Below, piece by piece: positions 46,578 to 56,340 of a stretch of DNA of 64,000 nucleotides. The notes under the pieces are model-generated. The model was not told the origin of the DNA. It did not search any database and worked only from the letters and a program-made list of their open reading frames with translations. Positions within the stretch are counted from its first letter, which is position 1, and the number at the start of each line of letters is the position of its first letter. A program made the position numbers and the translations under genes. This stretch comes from Yamadazyma tenuis. Lineage: Eukaryota; Ascomycota; Pichiomycetes; Serinales; Debaryomycetaceae. The DNA lies in the NCBI RefSeq assembly GCF_029203305.1, contig NC_089461.1:1178001-1242000 (forward strand), in the 5' to 3' direction.

Positions 46578-49500
46578 CTACTTTCCAAATATCCGGTTCA
46601 CTTGGCTTAACACCTTGTTGACTCCAAACCATAACGTTATAAAAATCAAAACAACGTTGATCAATACTTGTAAAACTCCATTTAACATGAATCTCGGAGC
46701 AAATATCTTCCACACCATCAAGTGTCTTCGGAAGTGGGCAGTAAATATGAAGCTTGACAAACTGAGCAATGTCTGATAGGTTATTAACGAGGTGGTGATA
46801 CTTATCACTTGGGATAATACCGCAATGGGCTTGTTAGTGGGAGGAACTCTCCACAATATCACCAATGGAATTGCCAAACACACAAGAATGAAAGACCCAA
46901 AATTATTCAACACGAGGTTGATATGAGTGAACGGAAACATTATATCATCATTAGTTAGAAATGCAACATCCCATTGAATGGAAGGGATGGTGGCTTGATG
47001 ACCAGTGCTAAAGAAATTTTGGTATGCCAATAATCCAAAAATGATGGGACTTATAAGATTTCTTCGTAAGTCCAACAAATCCATGATCTCCAAAAATGAC
47101 AAGATTTGAACCAATAACCCAGCAATTGATAATGCACCCAATGGCTTAGATGTGAGCATTATGGCTGCTGCAAAATTGATAACCAACAAGAAATACGAAG
47201 ACCCATAGATGTTTTCGTATCCTAGAATGGTAGCAGTTGGTTTTTCTTCTCCAAGCTCCTGAGAATCATCTGGTGAGCTCTTTGAATCTTCATTTGGCTC
47301 TGGACTTGTGATCTTGGGCTCTTCCATTTCTTGGTCTGTTGTTGACTTGGAGAAATCAATCTTCACACACAAAGGGCCTCTGGACCAGCCGTAGTTGGCC
47401 AATACCAAACTAATAAATAACACGATTCTTGAAATCGCCAACTTGAAGGACTTGATCAAGTTGTTGGTTAAAAAGTGGGTGAAGGAAGTACTCAAATGTA
47501 ACTTCTCAAAAATCCCATTATCATCCATGTACTCCAACGTCCAATAAGTGGCATTCATGAAGAGAAGAAACCGAAACCCTGACTTCATCCATAAAGGAGC
47601 CGCAGAGTGGTAGGAGTTTGTTAATCTGTAGAATGATTTGATGACCAACGGAAGAAAGTAAGCCATTACATGCAATAGTAAAACCGACCACCACGTCACT
47701 TCGAACGTTGGACGACAGTAATCTCCTTGTTCTTCTCTGCACAAGTTCACCATTGATATCAATCTGGTAACAACCACAAACGTTAAGCAATGCAAAATTC
47801 CAAGAATACGGGACTCTTGGGGTGTTTTAGTGTTGGACGCAATGGATATTATCCCACATACTCCGAACATCGATAAGAAGAAGCTCGCCATCTTGTCCTC
47901 CCATATCACATAAGAATTAGAGGCAAAGATGAGACAATGCAATACCAAGTAAATCAATCCCATGAACGACCAGCTATTGAAATTGTATATGAAGAAGTCA
48001 AATATCTGGTGAATCAACCAATTGACACTGAATCTATCCATTATAGGGGCCCAGAATCCAATCACCATTCCTATTCCAACTCCACCGGCCAAACAGTGTC
48101 TGAGCATAAGATTGTGAGGCATCAACACAATATATATGGACAAGCTCAAAACAATTCCTAGTAATGACATAGCAATCACGGACCCCAAAAACTCAAAAGA
48201 CATCGTTGATACTCTCACGGATGGGATTGATCTGGAATAGGTTAAAATGAACACGAACGATAATGCCAATAACAGAAGTCCAAAAACAATGAACTTCATA
48301 TCGAATCTCGCCCACAATGATTTGCAGTATTCCAAGTTGTCGTACTGGAAAGATTTCGAAATAGATATCAAATCGGAAGTGTACTTCTTGTTACCCAGGA
48401 ACCTTTCGTAGTTGCTGATCAAGAACGCATACTTATCGTTCAACTCTTGGTTTTTGATGATTTTCTCGTTATTTGAGTTCATTCTGAACTGGTTGATTTG
48501 TTGAACCACTTTATAAGAAACCTGATTTAACACCTTATCGCTTTCAAAAAGTTCATCAATAGGAAATCCCAAGTTGTTGTGCGGTATTGGTAATCCTAAT
48601 AATAAAGATATGGTGGGTACCAAATCAATCTGGTTGACTGTTCTATAATTTGTACCAAGTTTCAGAATATCATAGGCATTTGCCTTCACCTTCTGCTTAT
48701 TCATCTGGAAATTCTTTTTCTTTGTGTACATGAATAACGTCGATTCCAACTCATCAGAAGAGTCTCCTCCATGATTTCCAGTAGAGTCCATTCCGTGGTC
48801 TCCCATCACCACTAATAGGGTAGAATCGTCCATTTCTTCAATAACCTTCTTGATTTCTTCATTCATTTGATTCAACTTCTCCTTCATTGTATGGTGATTG
48901 GGCCCATACCGGTGGCCTATATGGTCCACTCCCAAGAAATGACCTATCAAAACATCCCACTTGGAACTTTTTTGAGGATCCTTAAGAAGCGGATGAAGAT
49001 TCTCCAATACCCCGTTGTCAACCGTATGGAAATCCCACACGTTCAAAGATGGATATGGGAAGTTGAGCTGTGGATTTATGTACTTCTTAAACAAAGCTTG
49101 CCAAGTATCATCTCCCATGAACGCCACCGACTTGTTGTGGTTATATAGCTGTAGAACCCAGTTATCCTCGTCTATTTCATCCCCGTTGAAATTAGAACCC
49201 GCATCGATGAAGGTTGGCAAAGAGCCCGTCGTTAGCCCTTTTAAACGTTGTAATGTTGTTGTGGGAGGGTCCGCTATAAACTTTAACAACACAGACTTTT
49301 GAGGTTGATTCGTATGAAGCTCGTATAGAATAGGAAAATTGTTATGGTAGAACATTTCACTGCCTTCAACAGGAATGGCAAAGTCGAACCGCAACGCATC
49401 TATAACCAATACTATTGCCTTTTCGAATTTGGGAACAAGACAGGCCTGGACTTCATCGGAACAATTGGATATTATATCTGGAACTTCTCTAGATAAAAGG

Positions 49501-49631
49501 AATCCTTGAGTGAAAAAAACAATGGATATTACTTGAAGCAGTGCAAAAAACAACAATACAAGGAAGTATCCAAAGAAAGTGATACGAAGTTTCTGCTGTC
49601 TTATTCTGCTCCGTGTTGTTCCTTGTATCAT
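46578..49631 (-). CDS. GPI13: GPI ethanolamine-phosphate transferase 3 (GPI13/PIG-O)
   Basis: A 1017-residue ER membrane enzyme that adds ethanolamine phosphate to the third mannose of the GPI anchor, the link used for protein attachment. A signal-anchor segment (~13-36) precedes a luminal alkaline-phosphatase-like domain. That domain shows IVLVIDALRFDF at ~79, KGLTTGSLPTFIDAGSNF with the nucleophile Thr, HFLGVDHIGHRYGPNHHTM, and VVMGDHGMDSTGNHGG, which hold the metal ligands. The remaining ~550 residues have about 13 transmembrane segments. GFLLSREVP and the TW-Q/GLF motif match Gpi13 better than Mcd4 or Las21. The ATG at 49631 gives 1017 residues, as in S. cerevisiae; the longer open frame upstream has no ATG. 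Confidence 0.92.
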   Translation of the reverse strand: MIQGTTRSRIRQQKLRITFFGYFLVLLFFALLQVISIVFFTQGFLLSREVPDIISNCSDEVQACLVPKFEKAIVLVIDALRFDFAIPVEGSEMFYHNNFPILYELHTNQPQKSVLLKFIADPPTTTLQRLKGLTTGSLPTFIDAGSNFNGDEIDEDNWVLQLYNHNKSVAFMGDDTWQALFKKYINPQLNFPYPSLNVWDFHTVDNGVLENLHPLLKDPQKSSKWDVLIGHFLGVDHIGHRYGPNHHTMKEKLNQMNEEIKKVIEEMDDSTLLVVMGDHGMDSTGNHGGDSSDELESTLFMYTKKKNFQMNKQKVKANAYDILKLGTNYRTVNQIDLVPTISLLLGLPIPHNNLGFPIDELFESDKVLNQVSYKVVQQINQFRMNSNNEKIIKNQELNDKYAFLISNYERFLGNKKYTSDLISISKSFQYDNLEYCKSLWARFDMKFIVFGLLLLALSFVFILTYSRSIPSVRVSTMSFEFLGSVIAMSLLGIVLSLSIYIVLMPHNLMLRHCLAGGVGIGMVIGFWAPIMDRFSVNWLIHQIFDFFIYNFNSWSFMGLIYLVLHCLIFASNSYVIWEDKMASFFLSMFGVCGIISIASNTKTPQESRILGILHCLTFVVVTRLISMVNLCREEQGDYCRPTFEVTWWSVLLLHVMAYFLPLVIKSFYRLTNSYHSAAPLWMKSGFRFLLFMNATYWTLEYMDDNGIFEKLHLSTSFTHFLTNNLIKSFKLAISRIVLFISLVLANYGWSRGPLCVKIDFSKSTTDQEMEEPKITSPEPNEDSKSSPDDSQELGEEKPTATILGYENIYGSSYFLLVINFAAAIMLTSKPLGALSIAGLLVQILSFLEIMDLLDLRRNLISPIIFGLLAYQNFFSTGHQATIPSIQWDVAFLTNDDIMFPFTHINLVLNNFGSFILVCLAIPLVILWRVPPTNKPIAVLSQVISITTSLITYQTLLSLSSFIFTAHFRRHLMVWKIFAPRFMLNGVLQVLINVVLIFITLWFGVNKVLSQVNRIFGK

Positions 49632-49875
49632 CAATACGGTGGCTATTCTTATCCTTTCGAAAATCAAAACAGTGAGAAATTTTGAGATGATTTGGATTCC
49701 TTCTGGCACATGAGGAATCACTAAGACGAATGAAGGCTTACATCAAAATAGGCCAATCTGCTTAGGAAAGTTTCTGTTTACTAGTCATCCACATATATCA
49801 TTTAATGGCCAAATCTACCATATACGGGCCAATTGGGTGGTTATCTATTAATACATAATTGTACAAAGTATCGTT

Positions 49876-50793
49876 TTATTCCATGCTGTGGTCAATTTGG
49901 CTCAAGAAGTCCTCATCAAAGTTACCGTTCATAATGTCATCATCCTGGAAGTTAATAAGGCCTCCCATGTCATCATCCACTATATCATTCAACATGTCTT
50001 TCAGCTGAGGTTGTTGGAACTCCAAGAATGAGTTGTCAAAATAGTCATTGTCCCCATTCCCACCATCCTGACCATTAGTGTGAGAGTTTCCGTTCTGCCC
50101 CAAACCCGGGTTGTGGGGGATTTCAATGTTGTTTTGTTCGGGCAGTTGTGGCTGGTTCATATTTATCATTGAGTCCAACAGACGAGGGTTATAATTTGCA
50201 GGAGCACTGTCCACGTGGACATCTATAGACGCTTTGTAAGGCTTATAGTTTTGGATGGACTCGAATTTCATATGGAAAGTGTTTTTGTACTCAGCCAATA
50301 TCTTTTTCATCTCTGTTTCCAATGCCTCAATACACAGCTCATCTTTGAGGTCACAGGTCAAACGGGCCAAACGAGCGGTGCTTTGACTTTGAAATTCGTA
50401 CTCTTTACTGAGTGTTATGTCTTCTTCTTTACTGTTCAATTCCTTCTCTAGCTTCTCGTTTATGTGCTTCAACGCTGCCAAATCTCCAAAATACACTTCA
50501 TCGTATTTTAACGCATTTAGGTCTGAACTCTTGGGAAGCGGGTCGGGGAACGACTTGGGAGGTATGATCTTAGAAGAGTGGATGTACTTGGAGACCACGT
50601 TTTCCAATAGTTCTTGATTGTTAATAAACCTTGTGTATGCGTCAGTTCGAAACGATATCAAATCGCTCTCATCGTGCAAATTGGTTGTGGGCTCCTCTTT
50701 TATGGGTTTGAGGTAGTGTTGTGGAACTTGTTGATGTGGTATGCTCTGACTTGGGGTCTTATTGCGCCGTCTTGGTCTACCAGGATGTGCCAT
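49876..50793 (-). CDS. SNF6: SNF6-like SWI/SNF chromatin-remodelling subunit
   Basis: A 305-residue nuclear protein. It starts with an AT-hook-like MAHPGRPRRRNK. Residues ~38-65 contain LHDESDLISFRTDAYTRFI, which matches the best-conserved stretch of S. cerevisiae Snf6 (as I recall it, HDESDTISFRSNLLKNFI). The centre is a predicted coiled coil (~95-170), and the Asn/Gly-rich C terminus ends in acidic NFDEDFLSQID. Snf6 is a structural subunit of SWI/SNF, with a length of 332 in S. cerevisiae. The assignment rests mainly on the single short motif plus the layout, so it is likely but not certain. Confidence 0.65.
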   Translation of the reverse strand: MAHPGRPRRRNKTPSQSIPHQQVPQHYLKPIKEEPTTNLHDESDLISFRTDAYTRFINNQELLENVVSKYIHSSKIIPPKSFPDPLPKSSDLNALKYDEVYFGDLAALKHINEKLEKELNSKEEDITLSKEYEFQSQSTARLARLTCDLKDELCIEALETEMKKILAEYKNTFHMKFESIQNYKPYKASIDVHVDSAPANYNPRLLDSMINMNQPQLPEQNNIEIPHNPGLGQNGNSHTNGQDGGNGDNDYFDNSFLEFQQPQLKDMLNDIVDDDMGGLINFQDDDIMNGNFDEDFLSQIDHSME

Positions 50794-50824
50794 TTTGGTT
50801 TAACTATGCTTCGTTTTGGGTGTT

Positions 50825-50848
50825 AGTTTTGGTTTTAGTTTTGGTTTT
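50825..50848. repeat. Tandem AGTTTTGGTTTT repeat upstream of SNF6-like gene
   Basis: Two 12-bp units of AGTTTTGGTTTT lie in tandem about 30 bp before the start codon, so they probably fall in the 5' leader or core promoter of the minus-strand gene. On its transcript strand the repeat reads as an AC-rich AAAACCAAAACT. Confidence 0.6.
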
Positions 50849-50957
50849 TCGTTCGCGGTGCCTGTCGTATGGGATGTCGTGCACCGTTCATTTATCTAGC
50901 CATATATTAATGAACAAAGGTTATAAGGTAAGGTAATATACAAAGCTGTAGGTAAAA

Positions 50958-53156
50958 TTACAAATCGAATCTTCCATTGATGAACTCTTCATCTTCCATA
51001 TCAACATCCATTTCATCTTCCTCGTCGATTTGATCATCTATAACATCTTCGTCAGGAGGTAAATTAGGGTTACCTGGAATAAAGCTACCGGGAGCTCTGA
51101 AGCTGTTGTAACGGTGGCTTTTGCTGAAATGGTCATCCATGGCTGACGCATCCACATATGTAAATCCCTTGAAGTTGGCTTGAATTCCAGGACTCAAAGG
51201 AGTTGATGCCATTTCCATTTGCTTCTTTAGCACCGAAGTTGACTCGTTGGTGAATTCAGGATCAAAGTTAGAGGTGTCGAGCTCAGACGTCAAATGGGGT
51301 TTGAAAGGTGGAGGAATGGTTTTGTTCTTCAATAATTCCCAGTCGATATCGTGGAAAAATGGGTGTGCTTTCAATTCTCTGGCATCATTAAGGGAACCTA
51401 AACGATGCTTAGGGTTCCTGTTCAATAGTCTCTTAACAAATAATCTTCCTTCGCTGCTCAAGATTTCCTTGGGGAAGCGAACTTTCCCAAAGGCAATGTT
51501 CTTGTACATTTGCTGGGTGTTTTCGGCGTAGAAGGGAGACCAACCACAGCACATTTCGAAAATTAATACTCCCAACGACCAGAAATCAACCATCTTGGTA
51601 TATCCCAGTTCATCAAGTAACACTTCAGGAGCTAAGTATTCGGTGGTACCACAGAAGGTGTTGGTAGTACCATCATTGTTCAAATTGGCTTTGGATAACC
51701 CGAAATCACATAATACAATATGCCCATTGGCATCAAGTAAGATGTTTTCTGGCTTCAAGTCTCTATAAACGATATCATTATCATGTAAATGTTCCAATGC
51801 TAACACCAATTCAGCAATGTAAAACTTGGCTCTGTCTTCTGGGAATCTTCCTTCCTTTTGCAAATGCCAGAATAATTCTCCTCCTGACATGTAATCTGTC
51901 ACCAAGTATAAATCAGTAGGGGTTTGGAAGGAGAACTTCAATCCAACAATAAAAGGAGATTGAGCTGCTGAAGTACGAACCAAAATATTCCGTTCACCGA
52001 TGGTGTGTGCGATTTCTTTCTTCTTGACAATAACCTTTTTACTTAAAACCTTCATAGCGTAAATTCTATTATTATCCCGTTTTTTCACCTGGTACACCTT
52101 ACCAAAGGTTCCTTTACCCAATAATCTCAAAATCTCAAAGTCTTCGGGTCCGTAGGAGTGGTTAAGAAGATTGGAATATTCCCATTTGATCTTAATGGAG
52201 CCTGAAACCCGTTCACCAGCCACTCGAGGTGCCAAATTGAACCACGAACCATTGTTACGCTTCTGGTCGTACAAAAATGGGTGGATACGAACATGACCCA
52301 AGAACGAGTCATCTGTGCTCAGGTCGTAGATGGAGATTTCCAACTCCGACTTGTTTCCCACCACGTCAAAAATGGCTTCATGATTCCATACAGGATTAGA
52401 AATTCCAGCTCTATAATCAGATATCGTCAAATGGTTGGACAGCGATTGGCTCTGGTACATGGGCCGGTTCAGGCCATTGTTGCGACCGGCAGTGGTGGCT
52501 GATCTGTTGTTAAAGGAATCGGGAGCGTTGGTGATGAACTCAGAGCTCTCAAAGGTGCACACCACGTACGGCTGAGAATTGTTAGAATGAATCAACAAGT
52601 TACTGGCCTCTAAAATCGTCACCTTCAACTTACCTTTGGGATGACTCTGCGACTCGGTTTGGTTCATCTGGCCGGTTTCGTCGGTGGTGATGATGATCGG
52701 ATGAGTGTTGAAATCACTTCTCGATTTCCCTAAATCACCTGACAGTTGGAACAGAGTCTGAGAAGGTGGATGCTCTATCGATTGAGATGCATCAGACTTG
52801 AGTCCAGCATCGTCACCAGCATCAACTTGGTATTGCTGGTGGATGTTTTGATAGTTTTCCTGGATTTGGTGCATTGACTGGAACTGGTTAAAATTGGACG
52901 TCTGATGAGAATCGGGCTTTTTTAAGGAGGTGGTTCCATACACCATAGAGCTATTTTCAGCGGTAGTAGGGGTGACATTATTTAAGGATTTGGGGTAGAT
53001 CTTGGAAAACGCAAGCTTGTTATCTTGTGAGGAAGAATCCAGTTGAAGTTGACTTTGATCCTCGGGTTGACCCTGTGACGGCTCATTGTTTGAATTGTTA
53101 CTAATTTCCCTCTTCAAAGAGGAAAAACCAAAGATCGATTTTGCAAAGTCAGTCAT
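50958..53156 (-). CDS. SCH9: AGC protein kinase SCH9
   Basis: A 732-residue nutrient-responsive AGC kinase, the yeast TORC1 effector related to S6K/Akt, controlling ribosome biogenesis, growth and life span. The N-terminal ~170 residues are polar and Gln/Ser-rich. A C2 domain follows (~172-320, starting KGKLKVTILEASNLLIHS). The kinase domain runs ~341-600: GKGTFGKVYQVKK, YRDLKPENILLD, DFGLSKANL, and the activation-loop FCGTTEYLAPEV at ~502, whose Thr is the PDK1 (Pkh) site. The hydrophobic motif FKGFTYVD at ~663 is the TORC1-type site. The acidic C-terminal tail is short. The C2 domain distinguishes it from Ypk1/2. S. cerevisiae Sch9 is 824 residues; the difference is at the N terminus. Confidence 0.93.
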   Translation of the reverse strand: MTDFAKSIFGFSSLKREISNNSNNEPSQGQPEDQSQLQLDSSSQDNKLAFSKIYPKSLNNVTPTTAENSSMVYGTTSLKKPDSHQTSNFNQFQSMHQIQENYQNIHQQYQVDAGDDAGLKSDASQSIEHPPSQTLFQLSGDLGKSRSDFNTHPIIITTDETGQMNQTESQSHPKGKLKVTILEASNLLIHSNNSQPYVVCTFESSEFITNAPDSFNNRSATTAGRNNGLNRPMYQSQSLSNHLTISDYRAGISNPVWNHEAIFDVVGNKSELEISIYDLSTDDSFLGHVRIHPFLYDQKRNNGSWFNLAPRVAGERVSGSIKIKWEYSNLLNHSYGPEDFEILRLLGKGTFGKVYQVKKRDNNRIYAMKVLSKKVIVKKKEIAHTIGERNILVRTSAAQSPFIVGLKFSFQTPTDLYLVTDYMSGGELFWHLQKEGRFPEDRAKFYIAELVLALEHLHDNDIVYRDLKPENILLDANGHIVLCDFGLSKANLNNDGTTNTFCGTTEYLAPEVLLDELGYTKMVDFWSLGVLIFEMCCGWSPFYAENTQQMYKNIAFGKVRFPKEILSSEGRLFVKRLLNRNPKHRLGSLNDARELKAHPFFHDIDWELLKNKTIPPPFKPHLTSELDTSNFDPEFTNESTSVLKKQMEMASTPLSPGIQANFKGFTYVDASAMDDHFSKSHRYNSFRAPGSFIPGNPNLPPDEDVIDDQIDEEDEMDVDMEDEEFINGRFDL

Positions 53157-53274
53157 AATATATGGAATTGTATCAATTAGGAATGGGAAATGCTGATTTG
53201 AAATGAATAGTAAATTAGGTAAATTATTATGATTGTTTTTGGGAATTAAAAGTAGTTTGAGGAATGTCTATAAA

Positions 53275-53421
53275 ATGTCCCACGGTAAGCTGTTTGGAAG
53301 AGCAACCGAAAGGTTGGTAATTGGGACAGCAGTTGTATTTGCACTTATCAAGGTATTGATACCTGTAACCGATTATTTTCCTGAAATCCACCGGTCTCAA
53401 CCAATTAGCACCCTTTATTAG
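53275..53421 (+). CDS. Possible small membrane protein (48 residues)
   Basis: A 48-codon ORF from ATG to TAG, divergent from SCH9 by 118 bp. It has a basic N terminus (MSHGKLFGRATER), one hydrophobic segment (LVIGTAVVFALIKVLIPV) and a polar tail (TDYFPEIHRSQPISTLY). This is the layout of small tail-anchored or mitochondrial inner-membrane subunits. I do not recognise it, and its size allows a chance ORF, although the ordered hydrophobicity and clean ATG favour a gene. No intron signal joins it to other exons. Confidence 0.4.
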   Translation: MSHGKLFGRATERLVIGTAVVFALIKVLIPVTDYFPEIHRSQPISTLY

Positions 53422-54481
53422 TGAGTCTTAATTTCCTTTATGCTTTGTTTTGTCTGTCTCCCTAAACGAAAAATTTTCGCAGTCGTGTAGATGGCAAAGT
53501 CCGGACTCGACCACCCCTTACAAAGGAGTGGTTTGGGTCTACTGATGTTTCGGTTAAGAACTGGTGGTCCTCCATTGACTTGTTCATGACTGTCTAGTGA
53601 AACTGGCAAATTTTGTGTAGCGGCTGTGAGGTTACTGTAAACTTACTTAATATCCATAATCTTAACGAGTGTAGGCGTGTACCTAGGCGATTGATAACGG
53701 CTTGATTGTTCCTGCACATATGCTATCTACACCGAATGGGCGCACATGGAATGGGCAAGTTCGTACAGATACAATTTTCAGCAATTGGAGCAGTTGTAGA
53801 GTGTAGTAGGTCTCTGCACAGAAAGGGTTGATACTGGGAGGTTTAAAGGCTCCTTTTGGATTTTGGTGCAATTCGGGTAGTTTTGGGACGTCTACTCATG
53901 TCATTAGTAGGACAGCTTCCATTTCTTCTAGAAATATTATGTTCGGGTGTCTAGTGGTATTTGAAGTGTCTGGGAGTAGATGTCGGTAGTATATTATTAC
54001 CTTTTCTGTTAAATTTGTTTTTTGTAGTTTGTTTTTCACCAGTATTAAAGAAGCTGTGAAATCCACGTTTTTGCAGCTGAAGATCAAGAAGAAAAAAATA
54101 CAGATCTCATGCACAGGAAACATAACTCATGCTTTAGCTGTGCTACTTCTGTGCCATGTTACTTGTATCTGTATTATTCACATGGTTTTTCTAGAAAGGT
54201 TCTAAACTACCGGTTGCTCGAGCAGCTTCTATCAACATCTGCAAAAAGCATCTCCCATTTCACGGTACAACTCAACTCGATTCACTGTTTTGTAGCCTAC
54301 AAGTGAATTCTTTCACGTCTTACCCAAGGCCCAGTATCTTCAAAGTAGTTCACTGCACAGAATAGTTATATCACCATCTCTCTGTCGTATGCTGACGTAA
54401 TCATCGGCCGTGCTCTTTAAGCGGGCCGCGACAGTCAAATTTTCACTTGACCATCTTCAACACCTCAAATCCACCAAGATC
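53422..54481. other. 1-kb gap without a supported protein gene
   Basis: No convincing ORF is present. A strong hairpin lies at 53511-53531: CCACCCCTT, loop ACA, AAGGAGTGG, nine pairs including one G-T. A TATA-like or ribosomal-protein-type site for MRPL24 was not recognised. The interval may hold a non-coding RNA, but I could not match it to a known snRNA or snoRNA. Confidence 0.35.
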
Positions 54482-55204
54482 ATGTTAACTTTCACTAGAG
54501 GCTTGACCACGGGTTCTAGGCTCTTTGCCCCCGACAAGTACTATAAGATTACGAGATATGCGAAACCATTGTCAAAGGTATCCTATAAGGCAGGTGATGT
54601 GATTCCTGCTGATCGTAAGGTGTCCATTCCTCCAAACAAGAGACACTATCCTCTCTACGAATATGAAACCATGTTCTTCAAGAGTCAAAACAGGGGCTTA
54701 TACGGGGGATTACAAAGAACTAGTTCTCGGACTTGTTCGGAAAGTGGTAACAAGAACTTGAGAAGTCATAAACCAAACATTGTTCTGTCCTCAATTTACT
54801 CAGAGATATTAGACAAAGTCTTTAAGGTCAAAGTCAGTACCCGGGTCTTAAAAACCATCAGCAAGGAAGGAGGTTTGGATAATTACTTGTTGAAGGATAA
54901 GCCTGCCAGAATCAAAACTATGGGTAAGGTGGCCTGGAGAATTAAATATGATATAATGAAGAAATTGGAATCTGATAGTTTACCTGTAATTGAAGGTAAG
55001 AGGATCTACTTGGCATACAAGGGCCATAATGTGTATGTTGGAAAGAACAAGTTGTTGAGCTACTTGTTTGAGTATGCCAAAAGAGATACCTATGAACCAA
55101 TTACCGAACTGCAATTTTTGGCCACAAATAGCTGGAAAGACATCAAAGAAGTCTGTCAGGACTTGGAAAAATATAGCTTTGATTTTAAGCAGGTCTCTGT
55201 TTGA
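54482..55204 (+). CDS. MRPL24: Mitochondrial large-subunit ribosomal protein bL28m (MRPL24)
   Basis: A 240-residue protein with a basic presequence (MLTFTRGLTTGSRLF) followed by an L28-type core: GLYGGLQRTSSRTCSESGNKN corresponds to the bacterial L28 start, then HKPNIVLSSIYSEILDKVFK, with KVSTRVLKTISKEGGLDNYLL as the helix-turn that follows. It is part of the large subunit of the mitochondrial ribosome. The length is near S. cerevisiae Mrpl24 (258). The frame is open upstream from a GTG, but the ATG at 54482 begins a good targeting sequence, so it is preferred. Confidence 0.88.
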   Translation: MLTFTRGLTTGSRLFAPDKYYKITRYAKPLSKVSYKAGDVIPADRKVSIPPNKRHYPLYEYETMFFKSQNRGLYGGLQRTSSRTCSESGNKNLRSHKPNIVLSSIYSEILDKVFKVKVSTRVLKTISKEGGLDNYLLKDKPARIKTMGKVAWRIKYDIMKKLESDSLPVIEGKRIYLAYKGHNVYVGKNKLLSYLFEYAKRDTYEPITELQFLATNSWKDIKEVCQDLEKYSFDFKQVSV

Positions 55205-55549
55205 TTCATATGGAGCATATGCTATTAATAGTGTAATCTTGTAAATATACGTACCATATTATATCATGGAGGGCTGGTACCCTAATAACGTGACCTATCT
55301 TATTTAAGAGTGTGCACCCGTCACAAATTTGCTATTTGCAGGCAATATCCTTCGCGGTAACTGGCGCAGTAAAAAGCGGTGGAGGTCCCGCCAGTTTTTT
55401 GCCCCCCTCAGCAGCTTCTACCGCGACTAAAACCGAAGTGCACATTACCATGTCGTGTATGTCCTCACTTTATCTTTGTGCGCAAAGTCCTCAAGCGTCA
55501 AAAAAATTTTCACACAGAAAAAAAATTTTCAACTACTAGAACGTTAATA
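55205..55549 (+). promoter_or_regulatory. RPL36 promoter and leader region
   Basis: These 345 bp lie between MRPL24 and RPL36 and contain no gene. A/T-run blocks (AAAAAATTTT and AAAAAAAATTTT) at about 55500-55530, just before the ATG at 55550, look like the nucleosome-poor tracts of ribosomal protein promoters. No Rap1 or Tbf1 site was recognised with confidence. Confidence 0.4.
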
Positions 55550-56201
55550 ATGGTTAAGTCAGGTATGTTTCAACATCCAACATTCAGAATAAACGTGGAT
55601 ATAATATCTCGAACATATGATATAAGTGATTTGTAATTCCCACCGTGAAACTAGGATTCAAGAACGTCAAAATATGACTGATTTACACATAATCTTGAAT
55701 AAGGAACCACCAACTCCAACAGACAATGGATACAGTTTATATCGCCCTCATCGTCAAACTTTCGACTAGAACAGCAAATAGAAATGGAGCTTTCAATCTC
55801 AGTCTGCATAGCCCTACTAAAACCGAAATATCGTTAACATTTCATATTCAATCAGTACTCATCAGATTTATATTCACCAGATTCATAAAAAACCAGTTAC
55901 TAACAACTCTCTAGGTATTGCCAGTGGATTAAACAAGGGTCACAAAGTCACCCCAAAGGATGTCAAGCCAAAGATCTCTTACAGAAAGGGTGCTTTGTCC
56001 AAGAGAACCGTCTTTGTCAGAGACATCGTCAAGGAAGTTGCCGGTTTGGCCCCATATGAAAAGAGATTGATCGAATTGATCAGAAACGCTGGTGAAAAGA
56101 GAGCTAAGAAGTTGGCCAAGAAGAGATTGGGTACTCACAAGAGATCTTTAAAGAAGATTGAAGACATGAACAAGGTCATCGCTGAAGCCAGAAGACACTA
56201 A
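55550..56201 (+). CDS. RPL36: Cytosolic 60S ribosomal protein eL36 (RPL36), two exons
   Basis: The coding sequence is join(55550..55562, 55915..56201), 99 residues. Exon 1 is only 13 nt (MVKS plus the first base of Gly5). The intron of 352 bp starts GTATGT at 55563, has the canonical branch site TACTAAC at 55898-55904 and ends CTCTAG at 55914. Exon 2 continues with IASGLNKGHKVTPKDVKPKI, and ends EDMNKVIAEARRH. Length and sequence match S. cerevisiae Rpl36a/b (100 residues), which also has an intron close to the start. Codon use is strongly biased, as expected for a ribosomal protein. I see no snoRNA boxes in the intron. A reading that begins at an internal ATG would lose 31 residues and is rejected. 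Confidence 0.96.
55563..55914 (+). other. RPL36: RPL36 spliceosomal intron
   Basis: The 5' splice site is GTATGT, the branch site TACTAAC lies 10 nt before the 3' AG, and the end is CTCTAG. The branch-to-acceptor distance is very short, which is common in yeasts of this clade. Splicing restores the conserved N terminus of eL36. Confidence 0.95.
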
Positions 56202-56340
56202 ACATACTTTCAAAGTCTTTTAAATCATAACATCTGATGTACAAATAATATAAGTCAACATTCTACAATGATAATTATGCTCTCTCTCTCTTCTCTACTA
56301 TCATAAATTGTATTTTTTCGCACTGCATTGGAACCCCAAA

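Noticed and set aside
53505..53520. GGTCGAGTCC on the minus strand, similar to a tRNA T arm
   Set aside because: It lacks the invariant TTC of the T loop, and no cloverleaf can be drawn.
53896..54123. Minus-strand open frame of 75 codons
   Set aside because: It is T/A-rich with chance hydrophobic sequence, no homology is recognised, and it is short.
55995..56201. Reading RPL36 as a 68-residue single-exon protein
   Set aside because: It would lose the conserved N terminus, which the upstream 13-nt exon and clear intron signals restore.
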